DNA of 64,000 bases, taken from the NCBI GenBank assembly GCA_003134785.1, contig PLCN01000002.1, forward strand, positions 434,219 to 498,218, in the 5' to 3' direction. Within the stretch, counting starts at the first letter, position 1; every line of letters begins with the position of its first letter. The notes below the pieces were generated by a model that saw nothing but the letters and a program-made list of their open reading frames with translations, did no database searches and had not been told where the DNA came from. This stretch comes from Spartobacteria bacterium. GTDB taxonomy: Bacteria; Verrucomicrobiota; Verrucomicrobiia; Chthoniobacterales; UBA10450. This document shows, piece by piece, positions 1 through 9,414 of this stretch. The position numbers and the translations under genes were made by a program.

Positions 1-1
1 C

Positions 2-3000
2 GGGCTCGGTTATCTGCGGCTCGGTCAGCCGCTGAACACGCTTTCCGGCGGCGAATCGCAGCGCCTTAAACTCGTCAGGCATCTGGCGGACGAGAGCACC
101 GGCGCGAAGCAGAACGGATCGTCCCATGGCAATCTCCTGATCTTCGACGAGCCGACGACCGGGCTGCATTTCGACGATGTCGCGATGCTGGTGAAGTTGT
201 TTCAACGACTCGTCGAAGCCGGCAACACGATCATCGTGATCGAGCATAACCTCGAGGTGATCAAATGCGCCGATTGGGTGATCGATCTCGGACCCGAGGC
301 CGGTGATGAAGGCGGGACACTCGTCAGTGCGGGAACTCCGGAAGCCGTCGCGCGGGTTGGTGCGTCGCATACCGGGAGATTCTTGCGGAAGACTCTGGGG
401 AGCGCAGGCTGCCAGCCTGCCGTTCGCGGCAGCTTGCCGCGAACCACTCAGCGCGGTTACGCCTTGGACGATTCCGATCAGGCCTTGCGCGCCGCGGAAG
501 ATCCGTCCGGCAGGCTGCCGGACGGGGCAGGCTGGCAGCCTGCGCTCCCCAGAAATGGAAACGACGCCATTCGCATTCATGGGGCGCGGGAACATAACCT
601 GAAGAATATCTCGCTCGATATTCCGCGCGATAAATTGGTCATCATCACCGGCCTGAGCGGTTCCGGGAAATCGACGGTTGCGTTCGACATTCTCTTCGCC
701 GAAGGGCAGCGCCGCTTTCTCGACAGCATGTCGCCTTACGCGCGGCAATTCGTCGAGCAACTCGAAAAGCCGGACGTCGATTTCGTGGAAGGCGTGCCTC
801 CGAGCGTGGCGATAGAACAACGCGTCACGCGCGGCGGCGGCAAATCCACCGTTGCGACCGTGACGGAGGTCTATCATTTCCTCCGGCTTCTTTTCGCGAA
901 AACCGGAACGCAGTTTTGTCCAGATTGCGATTTGCCAGTCGAGAAACAAAGTCTGGCCGCAATCGTCAAGCAACTGGAGACCGCGGTGAAACGCGGCCCG
1001 CTCAAAGTTCTGGCGCCGCTTGTGAAGGCGCGCAAGGGATTCCACACCGATGTTGCGCGGTGGGCGGAACGGCAGGGCTTCGACACGCTCTTCGTCGATG
1101 GAGAACTCTTGCCGATCGCGCAGTTTCGAAAACTCGAGCGCTTCAAGGAACACACCATCGATGTCGTGGTCGGAGCAATCGATGCGAAGCGAATTCTGAA
1201 AGCGCGCAATCTGGTCCAGCGCGCGCTCGACATCGGACGCGGCACCGCGCACCTGCTCGACGCGAAGCGCGTCACGGTCATGAGCACGGAGATGAGCTGT
1301 CCGGGATGCGGCCGAGCGTTTGAGGAACTCGATCCCCGTTTGTTTTCGTTTAATTCGCCTCACGGCGCCTGTGCGGAGTGCGGCGGCTTCGGCGAGATCT
1401 GGAATCAAGCCAAGCAAACGGGCACGGAGGATACCGGCGACTCCGTGCTGGAAAACGAACTGGCTGCCGAACGGGAATCGGAATGGATTGATGAAGACGA
1501 GGCGGCGCCATGTTCCGCCTGCCACGGATCGCGCCTGAATCCGATCGCGCGACACGTGCGGTTGCAAAATCAGACGATTGATAATTTCACCGCACTCTCC
1601 GCGGGCGAAGCGTTGCAATTGATCGGCAAACTTCGTTTTCGCGGCAATCAGAAAACCGTGGCCGACGATCTCGTGCCGGAAATTTCGCAGCGTCTCCGGT
1701 TCATGGAAAACGTCGGGCTTGGTTATCTTGCGTTGGGACGTTCCGCGAAAACCTTGAGCGGCGGCGAATCGCAGCGAATCCGTCTCGCGGCGCAGCTCGG
1801 CTCGAACTTGCGGGGCGTGCTCTACGTTCTTGATGAGCCGACGATCGGACTGCACCCGCGCGATAATCTGCGATTGCTCGAGACGCTGACCGCGCTGCGG
1901 GAGAAGGGGAATTCGCTCGTCATCGTCGAACATGACGAAGAGACGATGCGCCAGGCCGACCATATCATCGATCTTGGTCCCGGCGCGGGCATGCACGGCG
2001 GCGAAGTGGTGGTGCAGGGAACGCTGCGCGACATCGAAAAACACTCGACCTCGGAGACCGGCCGGTGCTTGAAGAATCCCTTGTGTCATCCGACGCGAAA
2101 GTCGCGGCGTTCGTTAGGCGAGGTGGAGCAGTGGATCGAGATTCGCGGCGCGCATGCGCACAATCTCAAGAACGTCGATGCACGCTTTCCGGTCGGCCGG
2201 CTGTCGGTCATCACCGGTATTTCCGGCTCCGGAAAATCGACGCTGATGCGCTCGGTTTTACTTCCGGCGGTGAAAGAGATTCTGGGGAGCGCACGCGCAT
2301 CGCGTGCGGGTTTTGGCGCCTCGCCGAAACCAAGCTTCACAAAAGTTCGCGATGGCGAGGGCGCCCTCGCCGGCACGCGAGGCGCGTGCGCTCCCCAGAC
2401 CCAAATCTCTGGCGCGCAGTTCTTCGAGACCGTCTACGAAGTGGATCAGTCGCCGATCGGGAAAACGTCGCGTTCCACGCCGGCGACTTACATCAAAGTT
2501 TTCGACGAGATCCGGAAGCTCTACGGACAACTGCCGGTCTCGCGCGTGCGTGGTTATACACCGAGCCGTTTCTCGTTCAACGCGGAGGGCGGTCGTTGCG
2601 AGACGTGCAGCGGTCAGGGCGCGATCAAGCTCGAAATGAGTTTTCTCCCGAGCAGTTATGTCCCGTGCGAAGACTGCGGCGGCCGCCGCTACAACCAGCA
2701 GACGCTCGAAGTTCTGTATAACGAGAAGAGCGTTGGCGACGTGATGGAGATGACGATCGAACAGGCCGCGACGTTCTTTGCCACCAACCAAAAGATTGCG
2801 CGTCCGCTTTCACTCCTGGTCGATACCGGTCTGGGATATCTGAAGCTGGGCCAGCCGAGCCCGACGCTGAGCGGCGGCGAAGCGCAACGGTTGAAGCTCA
2901 CGACCCAACTCACACGCGGGATCGGGCGCGCGCAAAACGAACGCATTCGCAAAATGCGCAAACCGAAATCGACGCTTTATCTTCTTGAAGAACCGACCAT

Positions 3001-3268
3001 CGGCCTGCACATGGCGGACGTGGAGTTGCTCTTGAAGGTGCTGCACCGGCTGGTGGATGAAGGCAACACGGTGATTGTGATTGAGCACAATCTCAGCATC
3101 ATCGCGGAAGCAGATTACCTCGTGGATATCGGACCGGAGGCAGGTGCGGATGGCGGCGAAATCGTCGCCACCGGCACGCCAGAAGAAGTGGCGAAGAGCC
3201 GCATCAGCCGAACCGCGCCGTTCTTGCGCGATGTCTTGAAGGTCAAACACCACCGCGCGTCATCCTGA
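2..3268 (+). CDS. uvrA: UvrA excinuclease ATPase, tandem double-length form, 5'-truncated by window edge
   Basis: Lesion-recognising ATPase of nucleotide excision repair that loads UvrB. The frame is open from base 2, so the start lies outside; 1,088 residues are visible. They comprise the C-terminal end of one UvrA unit (LSGGESQR near residue 15, DEPTTGLH near 50) and then a complete second unit: Walker A GLSGSGKS near 215, zinc modules CPGC/CAEC and CETC/CEDC, a second Walker A GISGSGKS near 745, and two further LSGGE signatures, each followed by a Walker B. No stop separates the units, so this is inferred to be the fused double UvrA found in some Verrucomicrobiota rather than two genes. 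Two palindromic repeats are read through in frame: one in the linker between units, one in a variable loop after the last Walker A. The TGA stop lies inside another repeat. Confidence 0.93.
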   Translation, partial: GLGYLRLGQPLNTLSGGESQRLKLVRHLADESTGAKQNGSSHGNLLIFDEPTTGLHFDDVAMLVKLFQRLVEAGNTIIVIEHNLEVIKCADWVIDLGPEAGDEGGTLVSAGTPEAVARVGASHTGRFLRKTLGSAGCQPAVRGSLPRTTQRGYALDDSDQALRAAEDPSGRLPDGAGWQPALPRNGNDAIRIHGAREHNLKNISLDIPRDKLVIITGLSGSGKSTVAFDILFAEGQRRFLDSMSPYARQFVEQLEKPDVDFVEGVPPSVAIEQRVTRGGGKSTVATVTEVYHFLRLLFAKTGTQFCPDCDLPVEKQSLAAIVKQLETAVKRGPLKVLAPLVKARKGFHTDVARWAERQGFDTLFVDGELLPIAQFRKLERFKEHTIDVVVGAIDAKRILKARNLVQRALDIGRGTAHLLDAKRVTVMSTEMSCPGCGRAFEELDPRLFSFNSPHGACAECGGFGEIWNQAKQTGTEDTGDSVLENELAAERESEWIDEDEAAPCSACHGSRLNPIARHVRLQNQTIDNFTALSAGEALQLIGKLRFRGNQKTVADDLVPEISQRLRFMENVGLGYLALGRSAKTLSGGESQRIRLAAQLGSNLRGVLYVLDEPTIGLHPRDNLRLLETLTALREKGNSLVIVEHDEETMRQADHIIDLGPGAGMHGGEVVVQGTLRDIEKHSTSETGRCLKNPLCHPTRKSRRSLGEVEQWIEIRGAHAHNLKNVDARFPVGRLSVITGISGSGKSTLMRSVLLPAVKEILGSARASRAGFGASPKPSFTKVRDGEGALAGTRGACAPQTQISGAQFFETVYEVDQSPIGKTSRSTPATYIKVFDEIRKLYGQLPVSRVRGYTPSRFSFNAEGGRCETCSGQGAIKLEMSFLPSSYVPCEDCGGRRYNQQTLEVLYNEKSVGDVMEMTIEQAATFFATNQKIARPLSLLVDTGLGYLKLGQPSPTLSGGEAQRLKLTTQLTRGIGRAQNERIRKMRKPKSTLYLLEEPTIGLHMADVELLLKVLHRLVDEGNTVIVIEHNLSIIAEADYLVDIGPEAGADGGEIVATGTPEEVAKSRISRTAPFLRDVLKVKHHRASS
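395..552. repeat. Palindromic repeat, family F (CTGGGGAGCGCA ends), in frame in uvrA
   Basis: Inverted ends CTGGGGAGCGCA and TGCGCTCCCCAG enclose nested palindromes (GCAGGCTGCCAGCCTGC, GCGGCAAGCTGCCGC type). It is translated as about 52 residues of low-complexity linker between the two UvrA units. Other copies lie at 2282-2398 and 60934-61045. Confidence 0.85.
2282..2398. repeat. Palindromic repeat, family F, second in-frame copy in uvrA
   Basis: Same CTGGGGAGCGCA / TGCGCTCCCCAG ends as the copy at 395-552, with a different interior. Its 117 bases equal 39 codons, so it keeps the frame. It falls between the last Walker A and the [11 protein letters not shown] motif, a loop that varies in length in UvrA, so function is probably retained. 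Confidence 0.85.
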
Positions 3269-3414
3269 GCCGCGCAGACGGCGAAGGACCTCACCTCCGC
3301 AGATTGCGTTACCCAAGATCAAATAAGGCGTGACGCTGCGTAGATGCTGGGTGTAGCGCGAAAGCGCTCGAGCGCCTGCGAGGTCCCTCGCCGTCTGATG
3401 CGGCTCGGGATGAC
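3259..3414. repeat. Inverted-repeat element, family A (GTCATCCCGAGCCGCGCAGA arms)
   Basis: A left arm beginning GTCATCCTGAGCCGCGCAGA is matched about 120 bases later by its reverse complement ending CGGCTCGGGATGAC. This is one of seven copies in the window. The uvrA stop codon (3266-3268) lies inside the left arm. Confidence 0.85.
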
Positions 3415-3494
3415 ACGTATGTTTTCCTCCCGCCTTAACAGCGCAGCGTTTCTATTGCCGCCTTCGGCAACATCGCTGAGTATCGCATCGCCCA

Positions 3495-4436
3495 ATGCTC
3501 TCCTACTACCTGCACAATCTCGATCCGTTCATCTTCCGGCTTTGGGGCGATGTCGGCCCGCGCTGGTACGGGATGGCCTATGTGCTCGCGTTCGTTTCCG
3601 CATTCGTGGTTTTGAGCTGGCTGTCGAAACGCGGCTACCTGGATCTCAGCGTATCCGCCGTCGGCGATTTCGTGACGTGGGTGGCGCTCTTCGGAGTGAT
3701 GGTCGGCGGCCGCATCGGCTACGTCCTTTTTTATCGGCCGGAAATGTTGCGCGATCCGCTTTCCATCCTGCGAGTGTGGGAAGGCGGGATGTCGAGTCAC
3801 GGTGGGATCATCGGTGTGGTGCTTTTCTCGCTCGTCTACGCGCGGCGGCACAAGATGCCTTGGACGAACCTCGGCGATAATCTGGTGGTCGCGGCGCCGA
3901 TTGGATTGTGTTTTGGCCGCATTGCCAATTTCATCAATGGCGAACTTTACGGTCGGGTCGCAAACGTTCCGTGGGCGATGCAGTTTCCCAAGGAATTGTT
4001 GGAGCCGGCCAATGCGGAAGAAGCCAGTCGTGCCGTGTCTGCCTGCCAACAAATCGATCCCTCATTGAGTTCGGCGGAAGCTGTGGTGCAGGCGGCGCAT
4101 ACGAATCCGCAAATCGCGAACGTCTTGCGCGGCATCCTCACGCCGCGGCATCCTTCGCAGCTTTACGAGGCGTTTCTCGAAGGGGTTCTTCTCTTCGCGA
4201 TAATGTGGTTCGTGCGCACACGCACACGCACGCCGAATGGACTGCTGACCGGATTGTTCATGTGCTGCTACGCGATCTTCCGGATCGTCGTGGAATATTT
4301 TCGGGAACCGGATGCTTCGTTGATTGGGGGATTCACGCGTGGCCAATTTTTCTCCTTCTTCATGGTGGCAATTGGGCTTGCTTTCATCGTGGCCGCGATA
4401 CGGCGGCCGACTTACCCGCGCAAGCGGGGCTTGTAG
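3495..4436 (+). CDS. lgt: Prolipoprotein diacylglyceryl transferase
   Basis: Inner-membrane enzyme that moves diacylglycerol from phosphatidylglycerol to the lipobox cysteine of prolipoproteins, the first step of lipoprotein maturation. The 313-residue protein has about seven hydrophobic segments and the family landmarks MVGGRIGYVLFY, GGMSSHGG and CFGRIANFINGELYGR (the Lgt signature), then RHPSQLYEAFLEG and a final membrane helix. A stretch of about 45 residues before RHPSQLYE is longer than in short Lgt proteins. It is transcribed in the same direction as the exbB-exbD-tonB genes but is separated from them by a repeat. Its TAG stop is supplied by that repeat. Confidence 0.95.
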   Translation: MLSYYLHNLDPFIFRLWGDVGPRWYGMAYVLAFVSAFVVLSWLSKRGYLDLSVSAVGDFVTWVALFGVMVGGRIGYVLFYRPEMLRDPLSILRVWEGGMSSHGGIIGVVLFSLVYARRHKMPWTNLGDNLVVAAPIGLCFGRIANFINGELYGRVANVPWAMQFPKELLEPANAEEASRAVSACQQIDPSLSSAEAVVQAAHTNPQIANVLRGILTPRHPSQLYEAFLEGVLLFAIMWFVRTRTRTPNGLLTGLFMCCYAIFRIVVEYFREPDASLIGGFTRGQFFSFFMVAIGLAFIVAAIRRPTYPRKRGL

Positions 4437-4550
4437 CAACGGCGCTCTCTGTCGCCGTTTCTTCGCGGCACCCCGATAGCCTCCTGCGCGCCAATGCGCT
4501 ACGGCGGCGGCGCGAGCGGGGCGGCTACAGCGGAGCGGGGTAGCTACAGC
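4432..4550. repeat. Palindromic repeat, family B (TGTAGC...GCTACA ends)
   Basis: Begins TGTAGCAACGGCG and ends GGCTACAGC plus a second TAGCTACAGC, with GC-rich hairpins between. The TAG of the left end is the lgt stop codon. It is one of about nine full or partial family B copies in the window. Confidence 0.8.
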
Positions 4551-4613
4551 GTCCATCTTCCGCGCTTTCGCTATCGCGGAAACTCTCGTAATACTTTAGG
4601 CAAGTTGGCGCCC

Positions 4614-5369
4614 ATGCTACTCCCGAAGATTCTCGCGGCCGGCGGTCTGCTCTTCGCGTTCGAACATTCCACCGTCGCGGGCAAGATCGTCCTTGCGCTG
4701 CTTTGCATCGTCTCGGTCTTCAGCTGGTCGATCATGATCACGAAGCTGCGCGTGGTTCAGTTCGCGCGAAAACAGAATGCCCGCTTTCGCGCGGCCTTCC
4801 GGAAGGACCGGCAACCGCTGCGCTTGTTCGAAAACCATGCGCGCTTTCCGGGCGCGCCCCTTTTCAATATCTACCGCGCCGGTTGCGAGGAGATGACTTT
4901 TCAACTGCTCGGTTCGGCGGAAGTGGACGAGACCTTTCGCGCGCGGCTCGGGATCGCGGACAAGATCACTCCCGCGCAAATGCACGCCGTGAATGCGGCA
5001 ATGGAACGCGCGGTCGGCGAGACCGCGCTTGGCCTCGAGTCGCAAATGATCCTGCTCGCGACGGCGGTGAGCGGCTCGCCTTTCCTGGGATTGCTCGGCA
5101 CGGTCTGGGGAGTGATGGACACCTTCACGGACGTGGCGCTCGCTGGCTCGCCGAATTTGACGACGATGGCGCCCGGTGTTTCCGGCGCGTTGATCACCAC
5201 AGTCACGGCTCTCTGCGTCGCGATCCCGGCGATGTTCGGCTACAATTTTCTCGTCACCAGCATCCGCGGCATGATCGTGGAGATGGATAACTTCGCCGCG
5301 GAGCTGGCGTCGGAGTTCGAGCACAAATACGTGGATCACAATGCGCGTGATCCGGAGTACCGGCGATGA
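4614..5369 (+). CDS. exbB: MotA/TolQ/ExbB proton channel family protein
   Basis: Inner-membrane proton-channel subunit that, with the ExbD-like protein downstream, energises a TonB/TolA-type transducer. From the ATG at 4614 it has 251 residues: a first membrane helix (about 20-42), a long cytoplasmic segment with the FRARLG region, and two further helices bearing the conserved SPFLGLLGTVWGVMDTF and the Gly/Ala-rich GVSGALITTVTALCVAIPA. Earlier in-frame ATGs lie in repeat sequence and give an implausible N-terminus, so 4614 was chosen. It is spaced 12 bases from the exbD gene, so an operon is likely. ExbB and TolQ cannot be separated with certainty. Confidence 0.92.
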   Translation: MLLPKILAAGGLLFAFEHSTVAGKIVLALLCIVSVFSWSIMITKLRVVQFARKQNARFRAAFRKDRQPLRLFENHARFPGAPLFNIYRAGCEEMTFQLLGSAEVDETFRARLGIADKITPAQMHAVNAAMERAVGETALGLESQMILLATAVSGSPFLGLLGTVWGVMDTFTDVALAGSPNLTTMAPGVSGALITTVTALCVAIPAMFGYNFLVTSIRGMIVEMDNFAAELASEFEHKYVDHNARDPEYRR

Positions 5370-5381
5370 AGGAAGCGCCTA

Positions 5382-5813
5382 ATGAGGGAATCTGAGATGC
5401 GACGCTATTCTCAACGGCACAGTCTCTCGACCCTTTCCGAGATCAACATCACGCCGCTGCTCGATCTGGCATTCGTGCTCTTGATCATTTTCATGATCAC
5501 GACGCCGCTGCTCGAAAACAGCGTGAGTCTTGTTATTCCGTCGAGCGGAGCGGCAAATGCGCCGGTGAATCCGGCGCAGGTGCAGACAATCTCGATCGAT
5601 CGCCAGGAGACGATCCGGTTCAACAACGAACTGGTCGATGCTGAGACGCTCATCGCGCGACTCACGGAATTGAAGCGAGCAAATCCGGATGCAGCCGTTG
5701 TCATTCGGCCTGATCGCGAGCTGCCGGTGCAGAAGTTGATCGCGCTGATGGATGCGTTGCAACGCGCGCAAATCTCGAAGGTGGGCATCGCGACGAAAGC
5801 GGAAACGAAATAG
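5382..5813 (+). CDS. exbD: ExbD/TolR family biopolymer transport protein
   Basis: Partner of the ExbB-like channel. It is 143 residues long with an N-terminal cytoplasmic stub, the conserved INITPLLDLAFVLLIIFMIT membrane helix carrying the proton-path Asp (about residue 28), and a periplasmic domain. Two starts have plausible Shine-Dalgarno sequences: ATG 5382 (GAAGGA) and ATG 5397 (GAGGG); the shorter begins directly before the RRYSQRH segment. It sits three bases upstream of the TonB-like gene. Confidence 0.92.
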   Translation: MRESEMRRYSQRHSLSTLSEINITPLLDLAFVLLIIFMITTPLLENSVSLVIPSSGAANAPVNPAQVQTISIDRQETIRFNNELVDAETLIARLTELKRANPDAAVVIRPDRELPVQKLIALMDALQRAQISKVGIATKAETK

Positions 5814-5816
5814 TCG

Positions 5817-6662
5817 ATGCCGCGAGACGCACGCTTTTGGCGCAACGTCACGCTCATCGCGGTCGCTCACGTCGCGGTGATCACCGCCCTCGTCCGTTGG
5901 AACCGCGAGACGCGGCAAGCGAGTTTGCAGAGCATTGTCTGGATGAGCGGGGAAGTCGCCGCGATGAGCTCACCGGGGCGGATTGAGGCTGCGCCGCCGC
6001 CGGAAGTCTCTCCATCCGCGCCGAACGAACAATACGAGTTATCCCCACAGCCGTCCGTTCCAAGCGAGATTCAACTGGCAACTCCAACGCCTGCACCCAC
6101 TCCAGTCGCTCCACCGTCTCCGAAGCGAACCGTGACACCGACACCGGTCCCGAAGGCTTCGGTGAAGCCGACGCCACGACCGAGCCCGAAGAAAACGCCC
6201 GAACCAAAAGCCACACCGAAGCCTTCGCCGAAAAAGAGCGCGACGCCTTCTGAGCAGAAAAAGACGAAAGACGAATCCCGGAAGGAGTCGGTGAAAGTCG
6301 CGCCCGCCAATGCGGTCACCGGCGATAAATCCGGTTCAATAGAAACCAGTGGGACGGCACGGTCATCGGAATTCAGCTGGTACGGGAAAATGCTCCATGA
6401 TCGATTTTTCAGCGAATGGATCCAGCCCACGACGAGCGTCGCGGTCGGAGCCAAGATGTCCGCGCTGGTCAGAATTCGCATCGAGAAGGATGGCCGCATC
6501 TCGAAGTTCACGATCACGAAACCATCCGGCAACGTGGTGGTGGACGAATCCGTTGCCGCTGTCGCGAAGCGCGTGACCCAAGTCGATCCACTGCCGAATG
6601 GTCTTGGCCGCGGTGCGTTTTACGAGGTGAATATCAACTTCGAATTGAACCCGGAACCGTAG
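5817..6662 (+). CDS. TonB/TolA-like energy transducer
   Basis: A 281-residue protein with one N-terminal membrane anchor (about residues 9-25), a long periplasmic linker of Pro-Thr-Lys repeats (about 75-165, TPTP/KPTP/SPKK units) and a C-terminal TonB/TolA-type domain (about 185-281, YGKMLHDRFFSEW...VRIRIEKDGRISKF). This is the classical layout for a protein that spans the periplasm and couples proton-motive force to outer-membrane receptors or Tol functions. It is the last gene of the exbB-exbD operon. The convergent ligase gene ends one base away, so there is no room for a hairpin terminator between the two stops. Confidence 0.88.
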   Translation: MPRDARFWRNVTLIAVAHVAVITALVRWNRETRQASLQSIVWMSGEVAAMSSPGRIEAAPPPEVSPSAPNEQYELSPQPSVPSEIQLATPTPAPTPVAPPSPKRTVTPTPVPKASVKPTPRPSPKKTPEPKATPKPSPKKSATPSEQKKTKDESRKESVKVAPANAVTGDKSGSIETSGTARSSEFSWYGKMLHDRFFSEWIQPTTSVAVGAKMSALVRIRIEKDGRISKFTITKPSGNVVVDESVAAVAKRVTQVDPLPNGLGRGAFYEVNINFELNPEP

Positions 6663-6663
6663 A

Positions 6664-7695
6664 TCAGCTTGGTAGGGCGAGCGGTTTTCCTTCGCGATGC
6701 TCCACCTGGTCCATGGTGCATTGCCGCGGCGATTTATCTTTGCGCCAGCGCAGGATCTTTGTGCCATGGCGAAAACGTCCGCCGGTAAAGTGATCGTAGG
6801 TGACTTCCACGACCGTTTTCGGATCGACCGGTTCCCACTCGCCGCTGCGCTCCGTGCTCCAACGGCTGGGACCACCCGGCGCGTTTCCGGTGAACCCCGG
6901 TTTCTTTTTCAATGCCTCGAATTTCTTCGTCAGCTCGGGGAGGTCGCTCTTCTTGAAGGCCGAGGTGAAACCGACATGATGCAGGAGGCCGTCATCGTCG
7001 TACAAACCGAGGAGGAGCGAGCCCAGCAGTCGCGAGGCGGCGGCGTAGCGGAAGCCGCCGACCACGCAATCAGCGCTGCGGATCTGTTTCACTTTGACCA
7101 TCGCGGTCCGCTCACCGGATGCGTAAGGCGCGTCGATTTGCTTTGCGATCACGCCGTCGAGATTGCCCCCGACTTTATCGAACCATTTCTTCGCCGTGGT
7201 GAGCTTGGTGGTCGCGGGCGATAAACGCAGTCCGCCTTTTGCCTTCAGGTTTTCCCGAGCAAAAGCTTCGAGTTTTTTGCGACGCTCGCGCAACGGCGTC
7301 GTGAGCAATGAGTTTCCCGCCGCGTCCGCGAGCAGATCGAACACGACCAACAGAGCCGGATGCGCCGCGGCGAGTTTTTGCACGCGGCTCGCGGCCGGGT
7401 GTAAGCGTAATTGCAGTTCGTCGAACGAAAGAGCGTCACCGATCGGAATGACGAGCTCGCCATCCAGGACAAAACGCTTTGCCTTTAGTTTCTGAATCTG
7501 CGCGACGACGTCGGGGAAGTAGCGCGCGAGTGGCTGTCCCGCTTTCGATTGGAGAAAAACTTCTTTGCCACCTCGAAAGGCGAGACAGCGGAATCCGTCC
7601 CACTTCGGCTCGTATTGCCATTCGTCGCCGACCGGAATTTCATCGACGGAACGTGCCTCCATCGGCGGCAGCGGCGGTTTTAGTGAAAGCGACAT
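6664..7695 (-). CDS. ATP-dependent DNA ligase (LigC/LigD ligase-domain type)
   Basis: Seals nicks using ATP. In 343 residues it has the nucleotidyltransferase motif I around EPKWDGFR (adenylated Lys near residue 31), motif III-like LDGELVI, motif IV-like LDGVIAK, motif V-like MVKVKQ, and a C-terminal OB-fold segment with the conserved RHGTKILRWRKDK end. It is a stand-alone ligase domain; the polymerase and nuclease domains of full LigD are absent and no Ku gene is nearby, so a role in alternative end joining or repair is inference. It is the distal gene of a minus-strand group with the unknown protein and the methyltransferase, but a repeat separates it from them. Confidence 0.9.
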   Translation of the reverse strand: MSLSLKPPLPPMEARSVDEIPVGDEWQYEPKWDGFRCLAFRGGKEVFLQSKAGQPLARYFPDVVAQIQKLKAKRFVLDGELVIPIGDALSFDELQLRLHPAASRVQKLAAAHPALLVVFDLLADAAGNSLLTTPLRERRKKLEAFARENLKAKGGLRLSPATTKLTTAKKWFDKVGGNLDGVIAKQIDAPYASGERTAMVKVKQIRSADCVVGGFRYAAASRLLGSLLLGLYDDDGLLHHVGFTSAFKKSDLPELTKKFEALKKKPGFTGNAPGGPSRWSTERSGEWEPVDPKTVVEVTYDHFTGGRFRHGTKILRWRKDKSPRQCTMDQVEHREGKPLALPS

Positions 7696-7719
7696 GATCC
7701 TAATCTAAACGAAAGGATT

Positions 7720-7843
7720 GCCATCCTGAGGCTGGCGAAGCGCGCCGAAGGATCTCGCACCTGCTAATGGTTGCTTCCATCGAAGTTGGGTGGCGCAACT
7801 TGCAGTAGAGAGGTCCCTCGTCGTCTGTGCGACTCGGGATGAC
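7720..7843. repeat. Inverted-repeat element, family A (variant left arm)
   Basis: The right arm (GAGGTCCCTCGTCGTCTG...CTCGGGATGAC) matches the family; the left arm reads GCCATCCTGAGGCTGGCGAAG and diverges in the middle. It fills the gap between the ligase gene and the unknown gene. Confidence 0.75.
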
Positions 7844-7883
7844 ACCCTTCTCTGCCCGAGGGCTAATGTGACGCAAGTTTTCA

Positions 7884-8504
7884 TTACTTCGTATATCTTC
7901 GCGGCTCCAGCTTTGCCGGACGTTTTCCTTTTCGCACAGGACCCGCCACCGAAATGTAAGGCAATTCGTTGCGATCGACCGCGCATCGCAACAACAGTCC
8001 GCCGCGGCTCATGTCGCCGCGCCCGACGAAATCCGCGGGAAAGCGAAGCTGTTTCCCAAAATGCGCGAGGAGAATGTCGACATATTTTCCGGTGGCCACG
8101 CTGCCCAGCAGGACGACTTCGCATTCCGCGGTCAATTTTTTCGCGAGCTTCGTCACGTCGCGCTCGAGCGGTTCGCGGTAACGCGGATCGTCTTCATCGA
8201 TATCCACCGTGCCGAAATCGCGAAGGTCCTCGATTCCGATCGGTGACGCCGCCGGGACCAGGCCGCGATTCGGCGTGATAACAAGCACGCCGGACATTCT
8301 CGGCGCCGGCTGCGCGAAGACGTTTGCGTAAGCGAGTTTGCCGCGGAAATAAAGGCCGCTCAGAAAAGTAAACACTTCGCCGAGGGTGGGGTGGTTCTCG
8401 CTGCGCAAGCGGCGCGCCAGATCGAATTGCGGCCGTTCGCTCATGATCATTCGGGCGCGCTGCCCGCCGGCATAAGCGGGTGATAAAAGAAAAATGCGGC
8501 TCAT
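7884..8504 (-). CDS. Conserved hypothetical protein
   Basis: A 206-residue soluble protein with no signal peptide or membrane segment. It begins MSRIFLLSPAYAGGQRA and contains GRGDMSRGGLLLRC near the C-terminus and LLGSVATGKYVDIL in the middle. I recognise this as a family seen in several bacterial phyla without an assigned function. It starts 15 bases after the methyltransferase gene on the same strand, so the two are probably co-transcribed. A DNA-processing role is only guilt by association; no nuclease motif is visible. Confidence 0.8.
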   Translation of the reverse strand: MSRIFLLSPAYAGGQRARMIMSERPQFDLARRLRSENHPTLGEVFTFLSGLYFRGKLAYANVFAQPAPRMSGVLVITPNRGLVPAASPIGIEDLRDFGTVDIDEDDPRYREPLERDVTKLAKKLTAECEVVLLGSVATGKYVDILLAHFGKQLRFPADFVGRGDMSRGGLLLRCAVDRNELPYISVAGPVRKGKRPAKLEPRRYTK

Positions 8505-8519
8505 CTGTTCGCGGAAATT

Positions 8520-9350
8520 TCAGCCGAGCTTCGCACCGGGCGACGAAGGCGCCAGCGGCGCGTCGAGCCGACGTCTGGCTTCGGCAAGATACTCTTCATC
8601 AATCTCAAAGCCGGTGAACTTGGCGACTCCGCATTCGCGAGCTGCTAACGCGGAATTTCCGATGCCAAGGAATGGATCAACCATCACAAGATCGCCTCGC
8701 ACTCCGTGCAAGCGAATGCAATTCACGGCCAGCTCCACCGGAAAGGTCGCCGGATGGGGACGCTCCTCGTCGCGTCGCATAATGGTCCGGTAGGGGACGA
8801 ACCAGGTGTTGCCGCGGCAACGCTTGTCGCTCCCGCCCGTATGGGTCCATCGCGCGATATTGCTCTTGTCGGCATACGGCACGCCGAGCGCGAGACGATC
8901 GATCGCCGTCTTCCCGTGCGGCGTGAGATGAAAAATATATTCGTGGCAGTCGTTGAGATATCGGGGCGAGCTGATCGGCTTGAAGTGTCCGCGAGAAACA
9001 AGCTCACCCGCGTCGTTTTCGATCGTGATGGCCTTAATCCAATGGATCGTGTTCTGCAGGACGAACAGATCGCGCACTTGTAAGATAAGCTCATGCGGCA
9101 GTAACGGATTGGAGGGGGAGGCGCCGAGATTGAGAAAAAAGGAGCCCACAGGTTTCAGGATTCGCCGGATTTGTTGCACCCATTGATGGCACCAGTCGAG
9201 ATAGCCTTCGCGATCCTGGCGATCGGAGTAATGGCTGTACGCGATGCCGAGGTTGTAGGGCGGCGAGGTGACCACGAGATCGATTGTTGCGTCGGCGATG
9301 TCGGCCATTCCCGCAAGGCAGTCGCCGTGGCGCAAGTCGAATGAGGTCAC
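8520..9350 (-). CDS. Site-specific DNA methyltransferase, beta-class (N4-cytosine or N6-adenine)
   Basis: Transfers methyl groups from S-adenosylmethionine to an exocyclic amino group in DNA. The 276 residues carry catalytic motif IV TSPPYN (residues 28-33) near the N-terminus and the AdoMet-binding motif I (DPFLGIGNSALAA, about 228-240) near the C-terminus, the order of beta-class enzymes. The central region supplies target recognition. The start is GTG at 9350; no better ATG keeps motif IV. No recognisable restriction endonuclease is adjacent, so it is treated as an orphan methylase; its target cannot be read from sequence. Confidence 0.9.
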   Translation of the reverse strand: MTSFDLRHGDCLAGMADIADATIDLVVTSPPYNLGIAYSHYSDRQDREGYLDWCHQWVQQIRRILKPVGSFFLNLGASPSNPLLPHELILQVRDLFVLQNTIHWIKAITIENDAGELVSRGHFKPISSPRYLNDCHEYIFHLTPHGKTAIDRLALGVPYADKSNIARWTHTGGSDKRCRGNTWFVPYRTIMRRDEERPHPATFPVELAVNCIRLHGVRGDLVMVDPFLGIGNSALAARECGVAKFTGFEIDEEYLAEARRRLDAPLAPSSPGAKLG

Positions 9351-9414
9351 GAATCAAGTTGGAGCAGGAGGATCGTTCGTACAAACGGCAATGTTGGCGA
9401 GTTAGGTATTGCGT

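Noticed and set aside
6664-9350. Bacterial NHEJ or restriction-modification cluster
   Set aside because: The ligase has no Ku or LigD polymerase partner and is separated from the methylase pair by a repeat; no nuclease gene was recognised.
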